DNA of 64,000 nucleotides, taken from NCBI RefSeq assembly GCF_019249725.2, contig NZ_CP137559.1, positions 3,557,001 through 3,621,000 on the forward strand. Direction: 5' to 3'. The stretch comes from Segatella hominis (GTDB lineage: Bacteria; Bacteroidota; Bacteroidia; Bacteroidales; Bacteroidaceae). Shown piece after piece: positions 15,762-24,449 of this stretch (position 1 is the stretch's first letter; each line of letters opens with the position of its first letter). The position numbers and the translations under genes were made by a program. The notes below the pieces were generated by a model. The model saw nothing but the letters and a program-made list of their open reading frames with translations. It was not told the origin of the DNA and made no database searches.

Positions 15762-17552
15762 TTATCTATATGTAAAAGTAATTTCTTTAGCCTTTGTCTT
15801 CACGTTTGCTGCGTTTATATAGCCTCCGTTGTAGTAGCTGGCTTTCACATAGAACTTACCCCGAGTACCGGATGTGTTGACTCTCATGTTCTTGATGGTA
15901 ATGGTCTGTGTCGTACCCACTACGCTGGCAGATTCATATTTCACAACAAACCAGTTGTTCCATCCTTTTCCTCCATCTACTTCCGCAGTAGAACCTACTT
16001 CTATACCGCAATTCTGCGGATTGATATCATTAGAAGCGATTTTGATTTCTATTGGAAGCAATTCCTTCGGATAGTTAGCCGGAATCTTGAATTTCAGTTG
16101 TGCTGTGGCGCTGATACCCTTACCCATCGTAGCAGGGAACTCAAACTCATATTCCATATTCTTGATGGTATAGATGTGGATATTCCTGCTCAGACCATGC
16201 TTCTTGTCCAACAGTCGGATGATTCCTTCCTTCATGGAATTATCAATGGTGCTCAATGTATAATGAATGCTTCCTTCGCCATTATTGAATGTAATGACAG
16301 GAGTCTCATTGATAGCACAATTGGTATTCTTCATCCAAATTGCTTCAAAGTCATTTGCGGTAATGTCGGTATCGCCAGCATACTTGAAGGAAATACTTTG
16401 TGCTGCAGTAGCTCCCTCGTTCAAGAGAATATAGGTGCCATTTGTGATACTGAGGGTATATTTTCCGTCTGAAACTTCTGGTACAATGTCTTCTACTACA
16501 ATCCAAGGGTTGTTGGCTGGTGTTCCATTTACGGCTGCATCAAAGCTGTCATAGCCCAATGAAGCATCCAGTTTCTTCACCTTAATCTTATAGATATGGT
16601 TTCGCTTGATGCGGTAGAGCTGGTTGTCCTTGTCCTGCAAAAGCACGAGGAAACGTTTGTGGGTACCGTTCTTGTAAGTTGCCCAGAGAATAACCTTCAG
16701 CGGTTTGCTGGCATCATTGCGATTCTCAAAGGTATAGGCGATATTCTCCATCTGTCCCTCAGAACCCTGGTATGTCTTCTGGTCTTTGGTAGGAGTGATA
16801 TAATCAGGGTTCCATACTGCCATCTCATGGGTGTCAGGGAAGGTGAGGTCTGTCTTGAATGGAGCAATCGTACCGTGTTCCTGACCGTCGTAGATAGATA
16901 CTATCACCTTTTCAATTTCGTTAGCCACCTCGTCTTCCAGTTCAACCTTCACCTTGGCTCTGTCTCTGATGAGATGTATCACAGGCTTGTCGGCTCCACC
17001 ATTGAGGAAAGCTTTCATCTCCTCCGGCGTATTTTTCTTGACATATCCCCAATAGACGATTTTTTGAGACTGATCTTCTCCAGCGCTTGATTCGAATGAA
17101 GTCATGAGCATATTCTCATGCATTCCGATCCATTTAGGAGATTGGGTGATGTCCAACGTAGCATTGGCAACAAAGTGGATTCTTGCGGTAGAATTTGGTA
17201 TTGTAGCCTTGATGCCTTTCGGATTGCTGCTGCCGTTTTCCAGGATATCTCCTTTAGGCGTTGTTTCAAGCGTAAGATCTTTTGCAAGTCCTAAGAAGAA
17301 ACCGTCCTTGTCGAAGCAGAAAAGCTGGATGTCTTCTGCCCGGTCAATACCTTCATTACCGTATGTCTGACTTCTGGTTATGGTCTGGTTCTCCTCATAG
17401 CTCGGAATACCAACATAAGTGGTAATGGTATATTCGTTTCCTTGTTTTTCCCAAAGCTCAGAAGGACCATTCTCAACCATGTCGTTTGTGCAGGCTGTCA
17501 GCATAGCCAACAGTCCTGCAATCATACTCATATAATATTTTAAATGTTTCAT
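15762..17552 (-). CDS. Fimbrial accessory/tip lipoprotein (596 aa)
   Basis: Lipoprotein signal with lipobox LTAC (Cys21). After it come a fimbrillin-like N-terminal domain (EYTITTYVGIPSYEENQTITRSQTYGNEGIDRAEDIQLFCFD...) and several beta-sandwich segments; the C-terminus ends in ITFTYR. Arg-containing sites after the signal (TITRSQ) could serve as the arginine-specific cleavage site used to mature type V pilins. It is the last gene of the cluster, 23 bp after the previous one. Role inferred from position: accessory or tip subunit of an Mfa-type fimbria at the cell surface. The domain family is not identified with certainty. Confidence 0.7.
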   Translation of the reverse strand: MKHLKYYMSMIAGLLAMLTACTNDMVENGPSELWEKQGNEYTITTYVGIPSYEENQTITRSQTYGNEGIDRAEDIQLFCFDKDGFFLGLAKDLTLETTPKGDILENGSSNPKGIKATIPNSTARIHFVANATLDITQSPKWIGMHENMLMTSFESSAGEDQSQKIVYWGYVKKNTPEEMKAFLNGGADKPVIHLIRDRAKVKVELEDEVANEIEKVIVSIYDGQEHGTIAPFKTDLTFPDTHEMAVWNPDYITPTKDQKTYQGSEGQMENIAYTFENRNDASKPLKVILWATYKNGTHKRFLVLLQDKDNQLYRIKRNHIYKIKVKKLDASLGYDSFDAAVNGTPANNPWIVVEDIVPEVSDGKYTLSITNGTYILLNEGATAAQSISFKYAGDTDITANDFEAIWMKNTNCAINETPVITFNNGEGSIHYTLSTIDNSMKEGIIRLLDKKHGLSRNIHIYTIKNMEYEFEFPATMGKGISATAQLKFKIPANYPKELLPIEIKIASNDINPQNCGIEVGSTAEVDGGKGWNNWFVVKYESASVVGTTQTITIKNMRVNTSGTRGKFYVKASYYNGGYINAANVKTKAKEITFTYR

Positions 17553-17575
17553 AATAGTGCCTCCTTTGTGATGGT

Positions 17576-19693
17576 TTATTCTTTCTTGTTTTCTAATGCA
17601 GTTACTTCTTCAGGTGTAAGGTCGCGGACGCAGCGTACGAATCCTTCTTCATCAGAACCTTTCGAATTTGCTGTTACCAGCTTTCCACTCAAAGACCAAT
17701 ATGAATAGCCTCTAAGGACCTCTGTTACGACATCCTGACCAGATTTGTATTGGTAGTTTACAATCACTTTGATTTCCGATTCCGTAGGAAGTCGCCAATT
17801 GTCATAACGGGTTCCGTCTGTTCCTACTTCTACATAGTCATCACAGTGCTTGGATGCGTTGACTCCTTTGCTGAAAACGGTTACGGTACCGAGCTGAGAT
17901 GCCAGAGCAAAAGCAGGTGATACTACGTCTTCTGAAGACAACTTTGTGGTCGGATTGATGTTGTTTACATGCCCAATCGTATAGTTTCCGTTGGTGTGCG
18001 TGATTTGAACCACATACATGTTGTTGTTGGATTGGTCTTTTCTTGCTTTATTCAGAGTGGCTTGGTATGCATTTTCTTTATATTCATCTTGGTATTCCCA
18101 AATATATGTGCCTTCTATGATATCTGACCACCAACCCCATCCTTCTTGTATCTTACCATAGGTATAAACCTTTGCCTTGAAGTTATTATCAGATGATATC
18201 TTGCTGGTTTTGTGGGCTTTTTGATGTTCTTGCCAATCAATCCATCCGTCCAGACTCTTGGTAGAGTACCATCCTGCAATGGCCTGTATGTACTCCAATG
18301 GATATTGCTTGATGGTTACCTGTTCTGTCTTCTTGTTTTCTCCTTCACCGCAGGATATGGTAAACTTGATGTATTTTACGGTCAACGGAACAAATTCTTT
18401 AGCTTGGATATTGACGATACCCTGGTCTTTCTTCTCTGTATGACCATTGGCGAAATTCAGACTGATTTGTGGATAAGTACTTCCTGACTTAATCGTCTTC
18501 TTCGTGCCGTTCTTGTCGTAATAATAAACTTCGTCTATTTGGACAGTACAAGCATCGGAAGCATAGAATTGGATCGTCTTGTTATCCACTTTCTCATTTC
18601 TCATGATATGGAAGGTAGGGGTAACCAGGAGATAACTATGCTTATCGGCATTGATAACGGTTTCTTCGCCTTCTGTCCATTTCATCACGTCGTATTGGAT
18701 ATCCGCCTGGGTTCCATAGACGATTTCAGTACTGCTGCCACGATTGGTAATGTTGGCATTGACGGTATAGATATGGTTGCGTTTCAACTCTGTTTCGTTG
18801 ATGTCACGTACAGGTATGCTATAGAAGTTGTCTGTGGTTTCGCCAACGGTTCCTTCTCCTTCAGCATCTTCTGAAATCTTGGTCAGCGGTACTTTCACAA
18901 TCAACTTAGGCATCTGCTCCGTATTGTCCCATTGGGTAGCATAGCTGTAGGTGGTAATGGTAAAGTTTCCGTTTTCCCCCATAGCACTTTCGTAAGCTCC
19001 ACTCATATTGCCCAAAGTCTTGGCAGAGTTCTCGCCGAAGAATGTGGTAGCAGTATTGTAGTTCTGGAAATTCCAACTTGGATTGCCAACAGTGTATCCA
19101 GGCACATTGATGTTGAGCTTTACCAGGATTTTAGCTGCTGCACGGCAGAGACTGGTTTGAATGGTCTGGCGGGCAGCTGTTGTTACGAGATAATCGGTCG
19201 TGCTGCTCATCAGGAAGTTCTTGCCAGGATTGGTATTCGTCTGGTATGGTTTCCAGATGTCTGCATCCGTCTGGGTCTTTCCTGCTAATTCGCTCAGAAC
19301 ATTGATGCCTTGCAGTGATTCCTTGGCATTGGCAATGGTAACAACCTGGTAAGTTTCATTTTCTACCAGCTGGTTCTTGTCTTTCCAGTTGCCCTGGTCC
19401 AAAGTAGCAGTAGTACCTTGAGTCATGCTTGGCAATGTCTTGCTCAACTTGAGCGTTGCATCGGCTTTACCAAAGATTTTCACATCGAGCTTATCCAACT
19501 TAGCCTCGTTGAGGCTCATGTCGGATGCAACTCTTGTCTTGGCATCAGTCACCTGTGGATAAATGCTGAGGCTCTCTTCCATTCCGATCGTATCGTTGAA
19601 GGCATCTTCCCCAGCGCACCCGGATAAGAGTACGCCCATGATGAAGGTCAGCATTGCTTTCCAGGTTCTGTTATATTGATAATTGATCTTCAT
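17576..19693 (-). CDS. Large fimbrial tip-like lipoprotein with a C-terminal lectin-like domain (705 aa)
   Basis: Lipoprotein signal with lipobox LSGC (~Cys26). The N-terminal two thirds resemble fimbrillin-type beta domains (KTRVASDMSLNEAKLDKLDVKIFG). The last ~150 residues contain YDNWRLPTESEIKVIV... then GYSYWSLSGKL and GFVRCVRD, as in DUF1566/FGE-related C-type-lectin-like folds. A tip adhesin carrying a ligand-binding domain is the natural reading in this position. Gaps to both neighbours are ~20 bp, so it belongs to the same transcript. Ligand unknown. Confidence 0.72.
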   Translation of the reverse strand: MKINYQYNRTWKAMLTFIMGVLLSGCAGEDAFNDTIGMEESLSIYPQVTDAKTRVASDMSLNEAKLDKLDVKIFGKADATLKLSKTLPSMTQGTTATLDQGNWKDKNQLVENETYQVVTIANAKESLQGINVLSELAGKTQTDADIWKPYQTNTNPGKNFLMSSTTDYLVTTAARQTIQTSLCRAAAKILVKLNINVPGYTVGNPSWNFQNYNTATTFFGENSAKTLGNMSGAYESAMGENGNFTITTYSYATQWDNTEQMPKLIVKVPLTKISEDAEGEGTVGETTDNFYSIPVRDINETELKRNHIYTVNANITNRGSSTEIVYGTQADIQYDVMKWTEGEETVINADKHSYLLVTPTFHIMRNEKVDNKTIQFYASDACTVQIDEVYYYDKNGTKKTIKSGSTYPQISLNFANGHTEKKDQGIVNIQAKEFVPLTVKYIKFTISCGEGENKKTEQVTIKQYPLEYIQAIAGWYSTKSLDGWIDWQEHQKAHKTSKISSDNNFKAKVYTYGKIQEGWGWWSDIIEGTYIWEYQDEYKENAYQATLNKARKDQSNNNMYVVQITHTNGNYTIGHVNNINPTTKLSSEDVVSPAFALASQLGTVTVFSKGVNASKHCDDYVEVGTDGTRYDNWRLPTESEIKVIVNYQYKSGQDVVTEVLRGYSYWSLSGKLVTANSKGSDEEGFVRCVRDLTPEEVTALENKKE

Positions 19694-19712
19694 GATGGTG
19701 TCATTTTAAATG

Positions 19713-21386
19713 TTACTTCACTTGAACAAAACTGATTTCCGTAGAGGTTCCTGGCAATTTTTCTTCGCCTTCACCCACGTTGATGAGTGCTTTGTTGCTT
19801 GGAACGATCGTCAAGAAGATATTTGCATGATAGTTGTGTGGATTTGCCATATCAAGAATCTTCTTAGGCACTACATAGAAGCTGATGGTTTCCTTGTTGC
19901 CGTTGCCTTCCAGGGTATTCTTGATTTCTCCACTTTCGTCTCCCGCTATCACAAATCCGAAGACTGGATTGTTGCTCTGGAGAATCCATTTCCTGCCACC
20001 TGTATAGATATTTTCGAAGGTAATCTTCGGTCCCCAGGTAGGCTCATTGAAAGCTACTTGTATGCCTCCGTCATGGGTTTGATAATCGCCTTCTACGACG
20101 GTATGGATTTCTACCTTATCTACATAGTTGTACTTTCCGCCATCTTCCCAGTCGAGTACGGTAGGGTTGATTTGCAACTTGCCGCCTTCGAGAAAGTATG
20201 CATAGACTACCAACTCGTGGTTGCGTGCTGCAGGCTTCATGTTGGAAGGTATCGTGAAGGTGGTACTTTGCTCTGGAGAGTCCTCACTCAGTTTGAAATA
20301 AATTCTACCTGTGATAGGTCGGTTGCTCTCTCTGAGATAAGTACGGTGCTGGGATACGAAGTTGGCTCCATCCAGACGCGTCATGTATTCAGCTGCTTTT
20401 TCACTGCTTCCTCTGTGGAAAGTTGTTGGGTCTGCAACACTGGTAATGTATCTGTTGGAAACTCCTCCGAGCGTCACCTTTGACTGTACGTAGGTGGTAG
20501 TTCTATTATACTGGGTGGAGATGAGTCCGGCAGTCTCGCGGTATGCATAGGTGGTTGCATCAGGGAAGACATAACTGGCTTGTGGTATGATGTCCTCATT
20601 CAATTCTATCTTGGTGATCAATGCCTCTTCTGTTCCTCCATCAGTCTTTCTTGCGAAGAAGAAGTGCAATTTAGAAACGGCTCTTACCAACGGGATGATC
20701 ACGCTCTTGGCTGCAGCAGCAGTTTCTGTATCTGCCACATGATCTGCTACAGAGATATGGGTGATGACTCTTGACAGTGGCAGTCCTGTAGCAGGAACTT
20801 CTGTTGCCTGAGCTTTACCTTCACCGTTGATGCCGAACTGATTCTTGATGACCATTTCCTTCAATTGCTTGCGGGGCAACATCTTGTTGGCAGTATTTTC
20901 TGGGAAAATACCCTCGATGCTTTCCGCATTTGCCAGAATGAAAAGGTCGAGATTCTCAAGTTCGTTTCCTCCCGATTTGCGAGGAATTTTCATGCTTACT
21001 GTCTTTACGGCTGTTTCGCCGTTGACAGGAGTGGTGAGAATTTCTTCTCTATAGCTTACTGCGATGGCATCATCACCTGTAGAGTTGGAATTGAAAGCCC
21101 AAACTCTGATGCTGTGGATGCTGCTTTCCGTAGCAGGATTGGCTGGGTTGCTGTCGAAGTCATCTGCTCTACTCATCGCTGCCCTTGACTCGGTAGGAGA
21201 GGAAGTCAGAAAACTGAGATTCAAATAGGTCTCGCTGTCGTCATTGGCAGTGCCTGGACCATAATCGTCATAGACGCATGATGTGAAGACGCTGATGGCT
21301 AAAAGCGAGAGTAGCAATGCCGTGAGTGCCATCAAGAAGGTCTTGATTCGATTCCTTCTTTTGTATAATTTAATGAAGTCATTCAT
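19713..21386 (-). CDS. Fimbrial accessory lipoprotein (557 aa)
   Basis: A long N-terminal signal (basic MNDFIKLYKRRNRIK, then a hydrophobic stretch ending FTSC, ~Cys37). The N-terminal fimbrillin-like domain has SIHSIRVWAFNS at the start and an Arg-rich processing-like stretch before it (ESRAAMSRADD). Further beta domains follow, ending AEISFVQVK-like (STEISFVQVK). It sits 15 bp downstream of the Mfa2-type anchor gene. In P. gingivalis the genes after mfa2 encode the tip complex (Mfa3-Mfa5), so an analogous role is inferred; sequence alone does not tell which. Confidence 0.7.
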   Translation of the reverse strand: MNDFIKLYKRRNRIKTFLMALTALLLSLLAISVFTSCVYDDYGPGTANDDSETYLNLSFLTSSPTESRAAMSRADDFDSNPANPATESSIHSIRVWAFNSNSTGDDAIAVSYREEILTTPVNGETAVKTVSMKIPRKSGGNELENLDLFILANAESIEGIFPENTANKMLPRKQLKEMVIKNQFGINGEGKAQATEVPATGLPLSRVITHISVADHVADTETAAAAKSVIIPLVRAVSKLHFFFARKTDGGTEEALITKIELNEDIIPQASYVFPDATTYAYRETAGLISTQYNRTTTYVQSKVTLGGVSNRYITSVADPTTFHRGSSEKAAEYMTRLDGANFVSQHRTYLRESNRPITGRIYFKLSEDSPEQSTTFTIPSNMKPAARNHELVVYAYFLEGGKLQINPTVLDWEDGGKYNYVDKVEIHTVVEGDYQTHDGGIQVAFNEPTWGPKITFENIYTGGRKWILQSNNPVFGFVIAGDESGEIKNTLEGNGNKETISFYVVPKKILDMANPHNYHANIFLTIVPSNKALINVGEGEEKLPGTSTEISFVQVK

Positions 21387-21401
21387 AGCGTCCTCCTTTC
21401 T

Positions 21402-22544
21402 TTATTGATTATTGCCTAATTCTGTATCTTTGAGGTTGACATTCCAACCATTGACATTCACCTTGGTGATCATGTTGTAATCTCTCTTGTCCGATACGTA
21501 GAACATCAGAACGTAATGGTCTTCACGGTCCAGATATTCCTGATCATCCCAATTCTGGTTTACCTTTTCTCCGCAAAGAGCAAGGAACCAAGGGAGAGAA
21601 TGATTGAATAATTCTATAGGATTATCCTTATCGCGCAGGTCGGTGATAATGATGCGCTTGTCATCATATTTGCTTTTGTCACCATCCCTTACGGCACGTC
21701 TGTCACTCTGTCTTTCAAACATACGAGAAGATGAGAGATCGTAAATCAAGGCCTGATCTACAGGTTCTTCATTCACCTCGGTATGTGCACCGTCATAGTT
21801 TGCTCTGCGCTCCATGTTGTATGGCAAGTAGGTGATTCCTTCGTTCTTCACTTTCTCTCCATTGTGATCGAGCCATGCAGCAGAACCTTCGATGCGAACG
21901 TCGAAATTCTCAGGTTTGAAATCCGCCTGGTCGTTCTCGTAAGGGAGCAATACGATGCGGTAAGTCTTGGTACACTTCATTAAACTGAGTGTAGAAGTCA
22001 CTACTGTACCTTCGTTTCCATTTTGGTTCAGCCGCTGGAAGTCCACCTGAGTCTTTGCTGTGTATAAGGCAGCAAACTCCTTGTCGTTCTTGATTTCTTC
22101 GCTATTGTCCTTACCCATCCTTACGGTCAGGTCGTCAATGGTAGAAACGCCCGGTGTAAGAGAAGCAAAGCTGAACTCCATCTCGTCATCTTCTGCTCTT
22201 GACATCACCTGACGGTCGCGAGCCAGACATACGAAGGTATATTTCCCATCCTTCAGACCCGTAATTTCCATCGTGTGTCCAGTTTCAAACTTTTCTCGGC
22301 TTTCGATATAAGAGTCAAAGAATTTGCCGTTTTCATCAAAGGCATAAACGTTGATATTCTTAACTTCAGCGGCGAAAGCGTCAGCTTGTTTCACGTTATA
22401 TGTATAGTCGAACTGGAGAGCCACTTTACTTATTGCAGGCGGGCAGTCGTCCATGTCTTCCTTGATGCAAGAAGACATTGTGGTTAGTGCTATGGCTGAG
22501 AAACATACCAATTTAAACCAGTTGTTGTTGATGAATTTTGCCAT
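21402..22544 (-). CDS. FimB/Mfa2 family fimbrial anchor subunit
   Basis: A 380-aa lipoprotein (lipobox MSSC, ~Cys26) beginning IKEDMDDCPPA, the conserved N-terminus of FimB/Mfa2 proteins. A transthyretin-like beta domain follows (VKNINVYAFDENGKFFDSY..., TGLKDGKYTFVCLAR). Family members anchor the fimbria to the outer membrane and limit its length. The C-terminus ends with NVNGWNVNLKDTELGNNQ. It is separated from the pilin gene by a 250-bp structured gap and starts the tight four-gene block of accessory proteins. Confidence 0.88.
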   Translation of the reverse strand: MAKFINNNWFKLVCFSAIALTTMSSCIKEDMDDCPPAISKVALQFDYTYNVKQADAFAAEVKNINVYAFDENGKFFDSYIESREKFETGHTMEITGLKDGKYTFVCLARDRQVMSRAEDDEMEFSFASLTPGVSTIDDLTVRMGKDNSEEIKNDKEFAALYTAKTQVDFQRLNQNGNEGTVVTSTLSLMKCTKTYRIVLLPYENDQADFKPENFDVRIEGSAAWLDHNGEKVKNEGITYLPYNMERRANYDGAHTEVNEEPVDQALIYDLSSSRMFERQSDRRAVRDGDKSKYDDKRIIITDLRDKDNPIELFNHSLPWFLALCGEKVNQNWDDQEYLDREDHYVLMFYVSDKRDYNMITKVNVNGWNVNLKDTELGNNQ

Positions 22545-22602
22545 ATCGTTAAATCTTTATATTGTTAATATTCTTAGAAAAGTTCTCTTGAGTTATCTGG
22601 AG

Positions 22603-22786
22603 TGCCCTGCTTTTAGGGTAGGGCATCGTTGATTTCGTCTTTGGGGTGCTTTACTGGAAGCACTGGGTAATCCCATCTTTCGGATGGAGGAAGTAGTAGG
22701 GGGTGAGTTTTATATCACTGTCTTATGAAGGCTTCGTTCTTGATTCTTTGGAGGAAATCTTTCGGAGGCAATGCCCCCGAAAGATT
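22603..22786 (-). ncRNA. Structured intergenic RNA between pilin and anchor genes
   Basis: Four hairpins lie in the 250-bp gap: TGCCCT/AGGGCA (22603-22625), GTGCTT/AAGCAC (22646-22663), CCATC/GATGG (22673-22687) and, closest to the pilin stop, a 10-bp stem AATCTTTCGG/CCGAAAGATT (22756-22786) with an inner GGC/GCC. There is no U run after the last one on the minus strand. They probably act as a partial terminator or as 3'-end stabilisers that keep pilin mRNA above anchor mRNA. No separate RNA gene is claimed. Confidence 0.5.
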
Positions 22787-22794
22787 GATGATTG

Positions 22795-24228
22795 TTACTT
22801 CAACTGAATATTAGTAGAGTTAAGTACCCAAGGGTTGATAGCTACTGTTACATTCATGTAGTAGTTAGGCTGGATATCGTCTGGAGTTGGTCCGTTAGGA
22901 ACATCCTTACCTAAGTCGTAGATACCATTCACATTCATGCGATAGATGCTGTTGCGGAGAATTGAGTAATAACCTTCACGTACGTAGTAGTTGTCCTCAA
23001 TGGTGTAGCAGTAGTACATCTTACCTGCACGGTAAACTTCGATGTTGTTGGCCTTGCGGAAGTTTGCTAACTTTTCGCCTTCCTCAATCAATTTGCCGTT
23101 TGCATCCTTAATATTATTTACCACTTCTGCTGCTGTGAGCTCTCCGAATGGGTTACTTACTTCATCGTCTGCCATCAAATCTGCGATACGGGTGTAAAGC
23201 TTGCCGTCATAGCGATAGAATGTGCCATCTGCGAAGTCTGCATTTGCCTTAGCACTTTCTGTCAATGTGGCCTTGATGCAGAAGTAGATTGATGTTGCAT
23301 CATCCTTTTCATTTGTCGTATTTTCAAACATATAGTTCTTAGGAGTACGGGCGTTGGTGGTGAAATTCTCAAGACCTGCAGCCTGATACTTGTTACCGTA
23401 CTCTGTTGTTGGCTTGTAGTAAGGAGTAGTTTCTGCAATCAGCGCATTGAGTGTCCACTTACCTGTTGTGTTCCAATTCTGCACTACGTAAGAGTTGTTG
23501 TTCAAGTTTGACAGTGCGTATGTGTCATAAACTACACCTTCCAGATAATCCTCAAAGTTCTTGGTGGTAGTTTCTGGCTTTCTTTCAATCTTGTTTACCT
23601 CTACGGTAGGAGCATCTACTCTTGCTACAACTCGGTCGAGAGAGATCTGGGTAGCAATGGCAGGGGTAGCCTCGTTCTTATTGTCTGCTGTAAAGGTAAC
23701 AGTACTATGAGCTGCCTGCTTGTTCTTGTCGTTCTGGTTGAACATCACGAAATGGTTGTTGCCTGCATAGTTTGCACCTCCGACTGTTGATCCTGCAAAT
23801 GCTGCATTGGCTGCGAGAGGATTGTCCAATTCTGCGTTTGCCAAGAAGTAAACGGTGTATGGTGTGTTCTCTTTCACTTTGGTTACACTCACTTTGATAG
23901 GCTTGGTCTCACCAACTGTTGTCTGGGTAGGAGCTGTCTTCCAGTCGCTTGCCGTTACGTTCTTCTTGAAGATTCTTTCTGAACCTTGATAGATATAGAT
24001 GGTACCAGATGTGATGGCACTTTCCTCTACAGTTCCGTTTTCAGGGTTAGATTGGATAGTTCTGGTAGCATCACCAGCAGAACCTTTTACTTGGATAGTC
24101 ATGTTATAGAAACCATCTACTGTTTCCTGACCAGTGGTAGGAGACATTGTATCGTCAGTGCTGCAACTGTTGAATGTGAATGCTGCTATCGCTAACATAC
24201 TCATTGCGAATAGATTAAATTTCTTCAT
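22795..24228 (-). CDS. Mfa1-type major fimbrial subunit
   Basis: A 477-aa lipoprotein-type pilin. Signal ending FNSC (~Cys22), then DGFYNMTIQVKGSAGDATRTIQS with an Arg site suited to arginine-specific maturation, two beta-rich domains, and the conserved C-terminus YSILRNSIYRMNVNGIYDLG... NYYMNVTVAINPWVLNSTNIQLK. These features match the Mfa1 family fimbria major subunit (type V pili), polymerised by donor-strand exchange outside the outer membrane. Upstream are the DUF3868 and DUF3575 genes; downstream is the anchor. A structured gap follows its stop, consistent with higher expression than the rest. Confidence 0.88.
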   Translation of the reverse strand: MKKFNLFAMSMLAIAAFTFNSCSTDDTMSPTTGQETVDGFYNMTIQVKGSAGDATRTIQSNPENGTVEESAITSGTIYIYQGSERIFKKNVTASDWKTAPTQTTVGETKPIKVSVTKVKENTPYTVYFLANAELDNPLAANAAFAGSTVGGANYAGNNHFVMFNQNDKNKQAAHSTVTFTADNKNEATPAIATQISLDRVVARVDAPTVEVNKIERKPETTTKNFEDYLEGVVYDTYALSNLNNNSYVVQNWNTTGKWTLNALIAETTPYYKPTTEYGNKYQAAGLENFTTNARTPKNYMFENTTNEKDDATSIYFCIKATLTESAKANADFADGTFYRYDGKLYTRIADLMADDEVSNPFGELTAAEVVNNIKDANGKLIEEGEKLANFRKANNIEVYRAGKMYYCYTIEDNYYVREGYYSILRNSIYRMNVNGIYDLGKDVPNGPTPDDIQPNYYMNVTVAINPWVLNSTNIQLK

Positions 24229-24449
24229 AATCTTAAGTTCTTAAAACGTTAAACAATTATTTTACTTATACATTAATTCTAAAAAGGAAGTTTCGCATAT
24301 TTTGTAGCAAAAGTTATTTGCTTTTTGTATAAACCTTCTTAAACTTAAACCTCTTTACAATTTATGAGTCATCTTTTACTTATGAAATCCTCTTTTGTTG
24401 AATAATCATCTTTTACTATACATTATATATATAGATATTCATCCTTTGA

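Noticed and set aside
15756..16472. 238-aa plus-strand frame opposite a fimbrial gene
   Set aside because: Antisense shadow with no domain or promoter support.
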